Shown here: positions 1 to 6,557 of the stretch, piece by piece
Layout: every line of letters begins with the position of its first letter
Position numbering within the stretch: position 1 is the stretch's first letter
NCBI GenBank assembly: GCA_025782575.1
Contig: JALGYY010000019.1
Location: forward strand, 1 to 17,697
Reading direction: 5' to 3'
Length of the DNA: 17,697 bases
DNA from: a bacterium
Lineage (GTDB): Bacteria; Orphanbacterota; Orphanbacteria; Orphanbacterales; Orphanbacteraceae
The notes under the pieces: model-generated
What the model was told of the DNA's origin: nothing
The model's database searches: none
The model's input: the letters and a program-made list of their open reading frames with translations, nothing else
Position numbers and translations under genes: made by a program

Positions 1-106
1 GTTCCGGCTGCTGGCCGAGCTTTACCGGGTGGGATTGCTTACCCACTGGGTTCCTATGAAAGGTTTCCGCGTTCGCTTCCTCCTTCCCCAAGCTTTGCCT
101 GGCGCA

Positions 107-282
107 CGAGACCCAGAGACATGCGCCATCCGCACCGCCCGATCCTGGCACTTGGCCGCCTAGTCCTCTCGGGCAATCGACTCTGATCCCCGCGACTCGC
201 CCCACAGAGGCCAACATCCAAACAAAAACCCGCCTGAGCCACAAGGGCACGACGGGTCTCTCTCCCAGGCTCCCCGGGTAGG
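107..282. repeat. Degenerate intergenic repeat, copy A
   Basis: Two blocks recur in the same order at 2052-2206. Positions 116-135 are identical over 20 bases to 2060-2079. Positions 252-282 match 2176-2206 with one mismatch in 31 bases. The blocks lie about 136 bp apart here and about 116 bp apart in copy B, and the sequence between them is unrelated. On the minus strand the second block reads like a tRNA 3' end (CCTACCCGGGGAGCC) followed by the first arm of a hairpin. The two copies flank the gene at 355-1857 as direct repeats. Confidence 0.8.
220..257 (-). terminator. Rho-independent terminator for the 355-1857 gene
   Basis: Read on the minus strand, ACCCGTC (257-251) pairs with GGCGGGT (234-228), seven pairs including one G-T wobble, followed directly by TTTTTGTT. 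It lies about 100 bp beyond the stop codon of the minus-strand gene at 355. The loop is long at about 16 nt, which lowers confidence. The first arm is part of the repeated block, so the hairpin may have arrived with the repeat. Confidence 0.5.
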
Positions 283-302
283 CGGGTTACCTATCCGGGA
301 GC
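269..302. other. Strong stem-loop in repeat copy A
   Basis: GCTCCCCGG (269-277) pairs with CCGGGAGC (295-302) apart from one bulged base. TAGG then pairs with CCTA around a 7-nt loop. On the minus strand the arrangement mimics a tRNA acceptor stem stacked directly on a T arm, without D and anticodon arms. The loop is not a canonical TTCRANY, so it could equally be an mRNA 3'-end structure. Confidence 0.45.
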
Positions 303-354
303 AATGAACTACTAATCTGAAAAGTCGAAGCGGTTCCTCCTGTGAACCTACACA

Positions 355-1857
355 CTACTTCACCAGCACCAGCTTCTCCGTCCCCTGGAAGTCGTCGGTA
401 ACCAGCTGAGAGAAGTAAATGCCCGAGCTCACTTGTTTGCCTTGTTCGTCTCTGCCGCCCCAGCTGACTTCATGCAGACCGGCCTGCAGTGTGCGCTCCT
501 GAATCAGTGTCTGCACGATCCGGCCCGCGACGTCATAAATCCGCAAGGTGGCGGGAGTGTCATGATTCAAGGAGAAACTGATCTTCGTCATTGGGTTGAA
601 CGGATTGGGCGTACTCTTGAGCAGCACCGATTCGACCGGCAGGGCGTAGGACTCGATGTCAGTCGTGATTACCGTCGACCAGCCGCTGACCACCGAGACC
701 TCGAACAGGGGTTTGCCCGGCGTCACATCGGAACCGATGAGTCCGAATGACACGTCGAAGCCTGCAGCCGAGGAGTTTTTGTTTGTATGCGATATGGCCG
801 ATACGTCCTCGAACGTAAAGCTCTGCGTGGGTCCTCTGTTGAAGACGATATTGAGGTCTGAAGTACCCATCGGGTCTCCCCAGGCGTCGCGTACGAGAAG
901 TTCTGTCGAGATCCCGAAGCTCTCTGTACCGTAAACCGGGTTAGGGGGAACGAGGATTTCGGGACTGCCCCCGGGAACGCTCTTGAAGTCGAAAGAAATG
1001 TTGAAGGTCGTATTCTGCAGTGCCCCCTGATTGTCCCACCAGAACTCCATGTCGGCCATTTCGCCGTTATAAAACGGGATCTCCTGCAGATTGGCGGTCA
1101 TCAGGGGGATCTGACCGCCGTTGTCGACAATCTGAGCGATCATATCCGTGGCATACAGGGGTTGACCAAAAAGATCGAATGTCCGGTAGGAGATGGGAGG
1201 GGACGGTATCGGTGGCCACGCCGTCTCGACGAGGTCGCCTTGCAGGATGGACCCCTGATTTCCCTTCAGAAATGTGCGGATGTCGGAAATCACGAAGTAT
1301 CCACCGTCGCTCTCGATCAACCTCACCGCGATCGTCTCCGCTGATTTAGCGGTGTTGCCGTATTGGATTAGGTCGAACTGATATGATCCGGCGCCGACGA
1401 CATCCTGCGTGTCCAGTACGGCATTGCCATTCCCGTCGTCGATATAGAGCGCGATCTGCGCCCCCGCGGAGGGTGCGGTCTTGAGAAGAACGTGGAGCCG
1501 ATCTACCGTACCCCCTTCCGTCAGATCCAGTGGTGTTCCCCAGAAATAGCCGAAGTGCGCATGACCATTTCCTACAAAGTTCACCCCCGCGCCGTCGTCC
1601 ACCGCGGCTCCCTGATTGAGCACTGTCAAGACCTCCCCGCCTGGAGTGCTCATGGCGAGCAAAAGGTCCCGATCAGGAGCAACACAATTGGCAGGCGAAT
1701 TGATTGGATGAGTCGTAGAGGAAGAGCCCTGCCCGATCACCTCCTCGAAAAGGTACGATATTTCAAAATCGTCGATGATAGTTGTCGCCGCGACCGTTCC
1801 AGGCAGAATCGCATTGGCTGCCAGGACAATCATCAGGCTCAGGGTTTTTCCTCGCAT
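355..1857 (-). CDS. Exported protein of unknown function with C-terminal FlgD-like sorting domain
   Basis: 500 aa. Start ATG at 1857 is preceded by AGGAGG at good spacing. An N-terminal signal peptide ends near residue 24 (TVAA), so the product is exported. Residues about 27-200 begin IDDFEISYLFEE and look like a beta-rich jelly-roll region with acidic turns (DDGNGNAVLDTQD) that could bind calcium; I recognise no catalytic motif. The middle (about 200-400) is also beta-rich and unassigned. Residues about 405-500 form a FlgD-like Ig domain: NPFNPMTKISF, then LRIYDVAGRIVQTL, ending in KLVLVK. That tail is the usual C-terminal sorting signal of type-IX-like secretion in FCB and related phyla. 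The gene stands alone, 444 bp from its upstream neighbour, between two copies of an intergenic repeat. I see no strong promoter upstream. Function is unknown; a surface-attached or secreted protein is inferred. Confidence 0.88.
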   Translation of the reverse strand: MRGKTLSLMIVLAANAILPGTVAATTIIDDFEISYLFEEVIGQGSSSTTHPINSPANCVAPDRDLLLAMSTPGGEVLTVLNQGAAVDDGAGVNFVGNGHAHFGYFWGTPLDLTEGGTVDRLHVLLKTAPSAGAQIALYIDDGNGNAVLDTQDVVGAGSYQFDLIQYGNTAKSAETIAVRLIESDGGYFVISDIRTFLKGNQGSILQGDLVETAWPPIPSPPISYRTFDLFGQPLYATDMIAQIVDNGGQIPLMTANLQEIPFYNGEMADMEFWWDNQGALQNTTFNISFDFKSVPGGSPEILVPPNPVYGTESFGISTELLVRDAWGDPMGTSDLNIVFNRGPTQSFTFEDVSAISHTNKNSSAAGFDVSFGLIGSDVTPGKPLFEVSVVSGWSTVITTDIESYALPVESVLLKSTPNPFNPMTKISFSLNHDTPATLRIYDVAGRIVQTLIQERTLQAGLHEVSWGGRDEQGKQVSSGIYFSQLVTDDFQGTEKLVLVK

Positions 1858-2102
1858 GATTTCCTCCTGTTGATGTTTTGAGCTCCCGGCCCCCCGACCA
1901 TGATTGTTGGGGACAGGTCACCAGGCCCTTACTTCTACCACCGAGAAAGCGGCGGGAAACCCTTCACCCAAACGTCAAAACCGCCCCTGTCACTCCAAAT
2001 AATTCCGTCTGCGTTGTCCTTGCATAAGTTACAGATTATCGCTCTCAACCCCGAGACCCGAGACATGCGCCATCCGCACGATCCAAACCCCGTCAATCAC
2101 CA

Positions 2103-2149
2103 CCCACCCCTCACACACACTCGCCCCCTAACCCCCACATCCACCCCCC
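2103..2149 (-). other. Possible G-quadruplex-forming tract
   Basis: The plus strand from about 2085 to 2150 has almost no G and contains C runs of 3, 4, 5, 5 and 6. Read on the minus strand, which is the transcribed sense here, there are G runs of 6, 5, 5, 4 and 3 separated by 7, 3, 13 and 1 nt. This could fold as a G-quadruplex in single-stranded DNA or RNA. One loop is longer than the usual 7-nt limit. It lies between two minus-strand genes, so a role in termination or in the leader of the 355-1857 gene is conceivable. Confidence 0.35.
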
Positions 2150-2155
2150 ACACGC

Positions 2156-2187
2156 AGAGAGACCCGCTCTTCCGAACGGGTCTCTCT
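2156..2187. other. Perfect 11-bp hairpin in repeat copy B
   Basis: AGAGAGACCCG (2156-2166) pairs perfectly with CGGGTCTCTCT (2177-2187) around a 10-nt loop. Neither strand has a T run after the stem, so it is not a classical intrinsic terminator. One arm is the conserved repeat block; in copy A the same block pairs with a different partner (228-234). Both copies thus keep a hairpin just after the tRNA-like 3' end, which is what a tRNA gene followed by a terminator would leave. Confidence 0.6.
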
Positions 2188-2191
2188 TCCA

Positions 2192-2233
2192 GGCTCCCCG
2201 GGTAGGACTCAAACTCTTGCCCCAGCGGTTAAC
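2192..2233 (-). pseudogene. tRNA-Asn-like 3' half (remnant)
   Basis: On the minus strand the sequence fits standard tRNA numbering from the anticodon to the 3' end: GTT (anticodon of Asn, 2233-2231), AA, CCGCT, a 5-nt variable loop, a T-arm position with loop TTTGAGT, CCTAC, acceptor strand CCGGGGA, discriminator G and CC. G73 and GTTAA agree with tRNA-Asn. The T stem is broken (AAGAG opposite CCTAC). The 5' half is absent and is replaced by a T run and a hairpin. It cannot be a working tRNA. It could be a decayed gene, or a 3'-end duplicate left by an integrating element. Confidence 0.4.
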
Positions 2234-2275
2234 AAAAAGGAGCGAAACCGAACCGACGCGCGCTGAATCAGCTCC
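2231..2275 (-). terminator. Terminator-like hairpin after the glycosyltransferase/AlkP operon
   Basis: Read on the minus strand, GGAGC (2275-2271) pairs with GCTCC (2243-2239), followed by TTTTTGTT. The loop is long but contains a secondary small hairpin (GCTG/CAGC). It lies about 30 bp past the stop codon at 2302, the expected place for the end of the four-gene operon. The short outer stem keeps confidence moderate. Confidence 0.4.
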
Positions 2276-2301
2276 TCCGTCAGCAGCCCCCCTCCCCCTC
2301 C

Positions 2302-3750
2302 TTACATATACCCGAGCGCCTTCAGCATCTTCTGGAATTCGGGGTCCATCACTTCGTCAGCTTCTTCGGGCGAGAGGCCGGCAGGTCTGTACGGTCCCTG
2401 CTTGGTCTTTACGTTATCGTAGCTGGGAATTTTGGTAATCGGATGCTGAATGATCCAGCCGGGCTGAAACGCCCTTTCAAACACACCGCCATCCATGTCC
2501 TGTGCAATGGGGAATCCCATGAGCCATAAAATAGTCGGCGTGATCTGCTCGGGCTCGATATTGGCGCCTGGTCGATAGCCGAGTTCCATCACCCCCGGCC
2601 CGTATACTGCGAAAATCCCGTCGGGAGGACTCTTGATATTGTGCCCGGCGGAAACCAGCGGCTTCTTGGGATTGAAGATCGGCACCATCCCGTGATCCGA
2701 AGTCAGAATCACATACGTGTCGTCGTCCAGTTCATCCAGAATTCGGCCGAGTGTTTCGTCCTGAATGCGATACATTTCGGTAATCACATTTTCGAACATC
2801 CGAATGTCCGCCTCGGTAATCTCATCCGGCCCTTTCCATGTTTCAGGATGGGCGTACCGATAGAAGAGATGCCCCACATTATCAATCGCCTCGAAGTAGA
2901 CGAAGGCGAAGTCCGGCTCGTACTTCTTGTAGAGATAGTGGTGAATCTCCTCGTAGCTCAGTAGAGACGTGTATGCGATGGCGAGGTTCACCATCTTGTC
3001 GAAGAAAACGTCCTCACCCCGATCGAGTCTGTCGATGATCTTCAGGAATTCGGCATGATCCATCGTCGTAAGGCGGGCCAGCTCTTCCGCGGTCATGTCC
3101 CGGGGATCGCGAATCATAGGCGCGATCTCGTCCACGAGCGACGGCGGATAGGTCATCCCTTCTTTCGACTTGGTGGCATTCGTGCTCAAATTGAAACGCT
3201 GGGTCGCCCCCCGCTCGCTCACGGTATAACCGTTGCACCCCTCCGCAGGCCATGACGCCCATTGGGCGATGTCACCTGTCGTCAGCCCCTGTTCGCCCAG
3301 GATGTGCCACACCTGTGGTACCAGGCGATTCCGCGATGTATAGGGAATCTCCTCCTCGTCTTCTACCGGCACGGGACCTTGATCCCTCAACCAGAAGCCC
3401 AGAATCCCGTGACCGCTCGGAGTCTGTCCGGTGGACATCGTAGTCCAGATACGAGGCGAAAGTGTGGGACGCATGGCGTGCAGATCGCACGAGTAACCGT
3501 CGTTGATCAGTCGGTTAAAGTTCGGTAGCTCACCAGCAGCGAGCATCGGTTCCAGATCTTTCCAGCAGGCGGCATCCACTCCGATCCAGATGACCTTGTT
3601 TGTATTGCCCGCTTCCCGCTCGACCTCGATCAGGCCCGCAGTCTCCGCCAGATTCGCCGGCGTCTCTTCCCCTTTCACCAGAGTCATGATGATCGCAATG
3701 GCGACTCCGACAACAATGCCGAGAAGCGCACCCATCAACGATTTCCGCAT
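2302..3750 (-). CDS. AlkP-superfamily phosphohydrolase/phosphodiesterase-like protein (COG3379 type)
   Basis: 482 aa; start ATG at 3750 with GGGAGG about 7 nt upstream. An N-terminal membrane anchor (residues about 5-25) puts the catalytic domain outside the cytoplasm. The alkaline-phosphatase fold shows the usual metal sites in order: D59 (IGVDAACW), the nucleophile segment RPTLSPRIWTTMSTG with Ser98 at the position normally Thr, D290/H294 (AIDNVGH), D352/H353 (LTSDHGM) and H370 (SAGHN). This matches the predicted phosphohydrolase/phosphomutase group COG3379 rather than true sulfatases. Substrate unknown: a phosphodiester or phosphomonoester on a lipid or glycan is plausible given two GT-C glycosyltransferases upstream. 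It is probably the last gene of the operon starting at 8042, 62 bp after its upstream neighbour. The protein ends in LKALGYM, a tail shared with the two sulfatase-fold proteins in this window. Confidence 0.88.
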   Translation of the reverse strand: MRKSLMGALLGIVVGVAIAIIMTLVKGEETPANLAETAGLIEVEREAGNTNKVIWIGVDAACWKDLEPMLAAGELPNFNRLINDGYSCDLHAMRPTLSPRIWTTMSTGQTPSGHGILGFWLRDQGPVPVEDEEEIPYTSRNRLVPQVWHILGEQGLTTGDIAQWASWPAEGCNGYTVSERGATQRFNLSTNATKSKEGMTYPPSLVDEIAPMIRDPRDMTAEELARLTTMDHAEFLKIIDRLDRGEDVFFDKMVNLAIAYTSLLSYEEIHHYLYKKYEPDFAFVYFEAIDNVGHLFYRYAHPETWKGPDEITEADIRMFENVITEMYRIQDETLGRILDELDDDTYVILTSDHGMVPIFNPKKPLVSAGHNIKSPPDGIFAVYGPGVMELGYRPGANIEPEQITPTILWLMGFPIAQDMDGGVFERAFQPGWIIQHPITKIPSYDNVKTKQGPYRPAGLSPEEADEVMDPEFQKMLKALGYM

Positions 3751-3812
3751 TGGTCAGCCTCCCTGGCGATACGATCGTTCGCCGCAGAGCAAGAATACCA
3801 TCGAATTGTCCT

Positions 3813-5186
3813 TCACGGGCCTTCCTCTCGATCGGCATCTGGCAGTTCCGGCTTCAACTCCCGTGCGCCGAGAGCGAGAGGATCGTAGCCGTTCTGGGCA
3901 AGCGTCATCATGCGCGCGCCCGGCGCCAGGTAGATTGCGACCCCTTCCGCCAGGCGCTCCTGAAACCGCTCTTCTTCCATGCGAAAAACATAGTGAGACA
4001 GGTCGAGTCCCGCTTCGTCCGCCATGAACCGGATGAGCGGGTAATGTGATCCGGTGATGACCACTTTGTCTCCCTCCAGTCCTTCCATCGCTCTCATAAT
4101 CCCCCGGGCAACATCCATACGTTCGACTCGAGTGTCGACGTTCTTAAGAAAGCTTCCCCGCTCGATCCCAGAGAGCGAAATATCGATGAACGGCGAGCAG
4201 ACCATGAAGAGCGCGAGCACCCATGCGGCGGCCGGCTTTGTACAGCGAGTCAGCAGAATCAGTAGAAACGGAACTGCGGGAATGAGATAACCGGGCGACC
4301 CGGGCACCCTGAGATAGGTAACAAGGGGGATCAGCATGGCAACAATCGCCGCACCAAATACGCCTCGCGTGTCGTGCTCGTTCTTTTCGACGCCTCTCCC
4401 TCGAAGCAGGGCGAGCAGGATCACAATCCCCATGCCGATGAGCCCGGCCGTCCCGAAAACGCCGACCGTGGCGAGTCGAAGTGTCTTGAGCGCCGAAGTG
4501 TTATCTATCGGGTAGTACTTCAGGAAACCGAGACCGTATTGTGACAGGAGAAGTGAGAACCAGATGAGAGTCGGAACGGCAGCAGCCGCGACGAACCGGA
4601 TGATCGCGGCCGTCCGCTTCCCCGGCTCCCCCCTCCAGACAAGCAGAAGCAGAACGGGTAACCCCATCGCGCCGAGTGTGATCCGGCAGCCTACGGCGAT
4701 CCCGAGGGCAAGGCCGGAAAGCAGAGGCCGATCTCTCTCTGCGAAATAGAACGAGATCAGTGTGAACGCCGTCCCCCAGACATAATCGATTGCGCTGGTG
4801 GACGAGATTAGAACGACGGGCACGAAGGCGAACGCGAGTGCCAATGGAAGTGCGACTCCTTCCCGTACGCGACGAATAATGAGCGCCAGCATGATAGCCG
4901 CTACGACGGAAAAAACCGCGCTGGCCCCGTTCAGCCCGATGGGCCCCCAGCGAATCAACAGCGAGCTCATGATTTCCTGGAATGGATATCCCGGAAAACG
5001 GGAGACGTGATAGCCGGCCTGATCGGCGAAGAGACGAGCGCTCCAGGCGACCCGCCAGCAGTCCGGATCGCGGCCGAATCCTGCGGCAAGATAGGGAAGA
5101 CGGCCGGCAAGAATGGCGAGAGCCAGGAGAGAGAGCGCAATCCCGAATCTGTTTCCGTGACCGTCCGCACCCGGCATCGATTTCAT
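3813..5186 (-). CDS. GT-C fold membrane glycosyltransferase-like protein
   Basis: 457 aa, mostly hydrophobic, with about ten predicted membrane helices and a soluble C-terminal part. Early residues contain the acidic pair expected of GT-C enzymes in the first outer loop (GRDPDCWRV, D40 and D42), followed by SRFPGYPFQE, typical of DUF2723/ArnT-like families. Such enzymes move a sugar from a polyprenyl-phosphate donor onto a lipid, glycan or protein on the outer face of the inner membrane; donor and acceptor cannot be read from the sequence. The start ATG overlaps the stop codon of the upstream gene in an ATGA (5183-5186), so translation is probably coupled and a strong ribosome binding site is not needed. 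The C-terminal soluble region (about 350-457, including VVITGSHYP) is unassigned. Confidence 0.8.
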   Translation of the reverse strand: MKSMPGADGHGNRFGIALSLLALAILAGRLPYLAAGFGRDPDCWRVAWSARLFADQAGYHVSRFPGYPFQEIMSSLLIRWGPIGLNGASAVFSVVAAIMLALIIRRVREGVALPLALAFAFVPVVLISSTSAIDYVWGTAFTLISFYFAERDRPLLSGLALGIAVGCRITLGAMGLPVLLLLVWRGEPGKRTAAIIRFVAAAAVPTLIWFSLLLSQYGLGFLKYYPIDNTSALKTLRLATVGVFGTAGLIGMGIVILLALLRGRGVEKNEHDTRGVFGAAIVAMLIPLVTYLRVPGSPGYLIPAVPFLLILLTRCTKPAAAWVLALFMVCSPFIDISLSGIERGSFLKNVDTRVERMDVARGIMRAMEGLEGDKVVITGSHYPLIRFMADEAGLDLSHYVFRMEEERFQERLAEGVAIYLAPGARMMTLAQNGYDPLALGARELKPELPDADREEGP

Positions 5187-6553
5187 CCGCCCATGTATCC
5201 AAGGCCTTCCAGCCGTTTTCTCTCCTCTTCGGTCATTGTACCGGGAGCGACTTCAACTATCGCTCTTTTTTCCATCTCCTCGGTCATTTTACGAAGACGT
5301 TTTACCATGCGGTCCGTCTTCGCCTGCTCCCGTCTGGAGAGATTGTTTAATTCACTTCTGTCTGACAAGAGGTCATAGAATTGGTGCCGGTCTTTCTTCA
5401 AGTCGAGCACGAGCTTCCGATTGGTCACCGGATCGATCAGCGCGCGAAGGTTTTTTTTTCCACGCTGCGTTTCGGTGTAAACGGCATGTCCCTCGAAAAG
5501 CTCACCTCGCAACGCGCCGAGCAGGCTCTCCCCCTCCACTGTTTCAGGCGGAGAAATTCCGAGAAGATCCAGGATGGTCGGCATGACATCCATATTGCTC
5601 ACCACACCGTCGACAGTTCGGCCGGCCGTTTCGCCAGGTACCCGAAAGATCAGCGGCACATGAACCAGCGTATTCGCGAGCGACTTGGCATGCCCCCACA
5701 GTTTCTTTTCAAAAAACTCTTCGCCATGATCCGCCGCCACTACGACCAGCATCTCTTCGAGATAGCCGGCATGGTACAGCTTTCCGAAAAAGAGTCTGAT
5801 CTGATCGTCGGCGTAGCGGATCTTGCGGTCATAGTCGGCGATCGTATTCAAAACAACGTCGCCAGGGATCTGCTCGCCGAATCGTTCTTGATAACCACTT
5901 TGAGGATAGTAAAGAGGAGGAGTTCCAGTGCTGTCGAAGTGGGGATCGAACAGGTGAACCCAGAGAAAAAGGGGCTTGTCGGAAGGCTCCTCGATCGCGT
6001 TCCAGGCTACGGCGAATGCTTCCTCCGCCGTTCCCCACATGCAGTTCTCCTCGTCGAAAAAGTCGAATCCCTGTGTGAATCCCTGTCGCTCGATCAGATG
6101 ACCGTTGGTCGACACGCCGACCGTTCGATAGCCTTCACCCTGGAGCGCCTCGGCGAGTGTCACATGGGATTCGGCGAAGTATTCGATAGCGGTCGTGTGG
6201 GATGAGGCTTCTTTGTCATCGAACCGGGGTATGGGGGCGACTCCGTTCTTGATGCCGAACACAGGCGGCGGAAGTGATGAGATAAGCGACAACATCGATG
6301 GAAGAGTCCAGGAACTCTGGGCGTAGCAATTCGAGAAATAGACTCCGCTGGACGCGAAGCTGTCGAGAAATGGCGTTGTCTCTCGATCGTAGCCGGACAG
6401 ACTCATGTGATCTTCCCGCAACGTATCTATTGTAAGCAGAAATACCGCTGTCCCCTTGGGAAGAGCCGGACCACCTGGCGGGTTTCCACACGAGAGTAGA
6501 ATGCCGGCCAATCCGGCGAGGCACGCTCGTTTGATTGTCTGCCGATCGATCAT
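5183..6553 (-). CDS. Sulfatase-fold lipoprotein with Thr nucleophile
   Basis: 456 aa. The N-terminus is a lipoprotein signal with lipobox LLSC, giving acylated Cys22. The AlkP/sulfatase core is complete: D43 (TIDTLRED), WTLPSM at 82-87, FDPH (202-205), D275/H276 (AADHGEEF) and H288 (WGHAKSL). At the position of the formylglycine Cys in C-x-P-S-R the protein has Thr83, and the following Arg is Met87. It therefore cannot be a classical sulfatase; Thr suggests a phospho-transferase or phosphodiesterase of the LtaS/phosphoethanolamine-transferase type. The gene starts 4 bp after the upstream GT-C gene and overlaps the next by 4 bp, so the three are co-transcribed. An A9 run (5451-5459) lies at codons 365-368. 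The C-terminus ends RLEGLGYMGG, the tail shared with the neighbouring AlkP proteins. Confidence 0.88.
   Translation of the reverse strand: MIDRQTIKRACLAGLAGILLSCGNPPGGPALPKGTAVFLLTIDTLREDHMSLSGYDRETTPFLDSFASSGVYFSNCYAQSSWTLPSMLSLISSLPPPVFGIKNGVAPIPRFDDKEASSHTTAIEYFAESHVTLAEALQGEGYRTVGVSTNGHLIERQGFTQGFDFFDEENCMWGTAEEAFAVAWNAIEEPSDKPLFLWVHLFDPHFDSTGTPPLYYPQSGYQERFGEQIPGDVVLNTIADYDRKIRYADDQIRLFFGKLYHAGYLEEMLVVVAADHGEEFFEKKLWGHAKSLANTLVHVPLIFRVPGETAGRTVDGVVSNMDVMPTILDLLGISPPETVEGESLLGALRGELFEGHAVYTETQRGKKNLRALIDPVTNRKLVLDLKKDRHQFYDLLSDRSELNNLSRREQAKTDRMVKRLRKMTEEMEKRAIVEVAPGTMTEEERKRLEGLGYMGG
5451..5459 (-). repeat. A9 homopolymer inside the 5183-6553 gene
   Basis: Nine T on the plus strand are read as nine A in the coding strand, spanning codons 365-368 (G-K-K-N). 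Runs of this length favour replication or transcriptional slippage. A change of one base would shift the frame about 90 codons before the end and remove the C-terminal LGY tail. Confidence 0.85.
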
Positions 6554-6557
6554 AAGG

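Larger units (their letters stand above)
1..354. other. Intergenic region at left edge; no convincing gene
   Basis: I see no credible coding region here. A 62-codon open frame on the minus strand (54-242) lacks a ribosome binding site and runs across repeat copy A and the terminator, so I do not call it. The region holds repeat copy A (107-282), a minus-strand terminator-like hairpin (220-257) and a strong stem-loop (269-302). It is the 3' flank of the minus-strand gene that ends at 355. A short GTGGG/CCCAC inverted repeat lies at 29-46 with no obvious role. Confidence 0.6.
2052..2206. repeat. Degenerate intergenic repeat, copy B
   Basis: This is the second copy of the repeat described at 107-282, in the same orientation. 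Its blocks are 2060-2079 (identical to 116-135) and 2176-2206 (30 of 31 identical to 252-282). The spacer between blocks is replaced by a C-rich low-complexity sequence. Unlike copy A, the tRNA-like part here extends further, up to a possible anticodon. Confidence 0.8.
1858..2301. other. Intergenic region with repeat copy B, tRNA-like remnant and C-rich tract
   Basis: No credible gene. The region contains repeat copy B (2052-2206), an 11-bp perfect hairpin (2156-2187), a tRNA-Asn 3'-half-like sequence (2192-2233), a terminator-like hairpin (2231-2275) and a strongly strand-asymmetric C-rich stretch (2085-2150). Nearer to the 355-1857 gene, positions 1880-2050 are not repetitive. I found no -35/-10 pair there that I would defend. 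Confidence 0.6.

Noticed and set aside
42-49. CCCACTGG near the left edge is the reverse complement of the last 8 bases of the window (17690-17697)
   Set aside because: Eight bases are expected by chance, and the flanking sequences do not continue the match, so it is not supported as terminal inverted repeats.
1950-2050. TTGACG and AT-rich patches as a promoter for the 355-1857 gene
   Set aside because: No hexamer at 16-18 bp spacing resembles a -10 element well enough to defend.
5381-6205. Open frame of 274 codons on the plus strand
   Set aside because: Antisense shadow of the sulfatase-fold lipoprotein gene, which carries all expected catalytic motifs.
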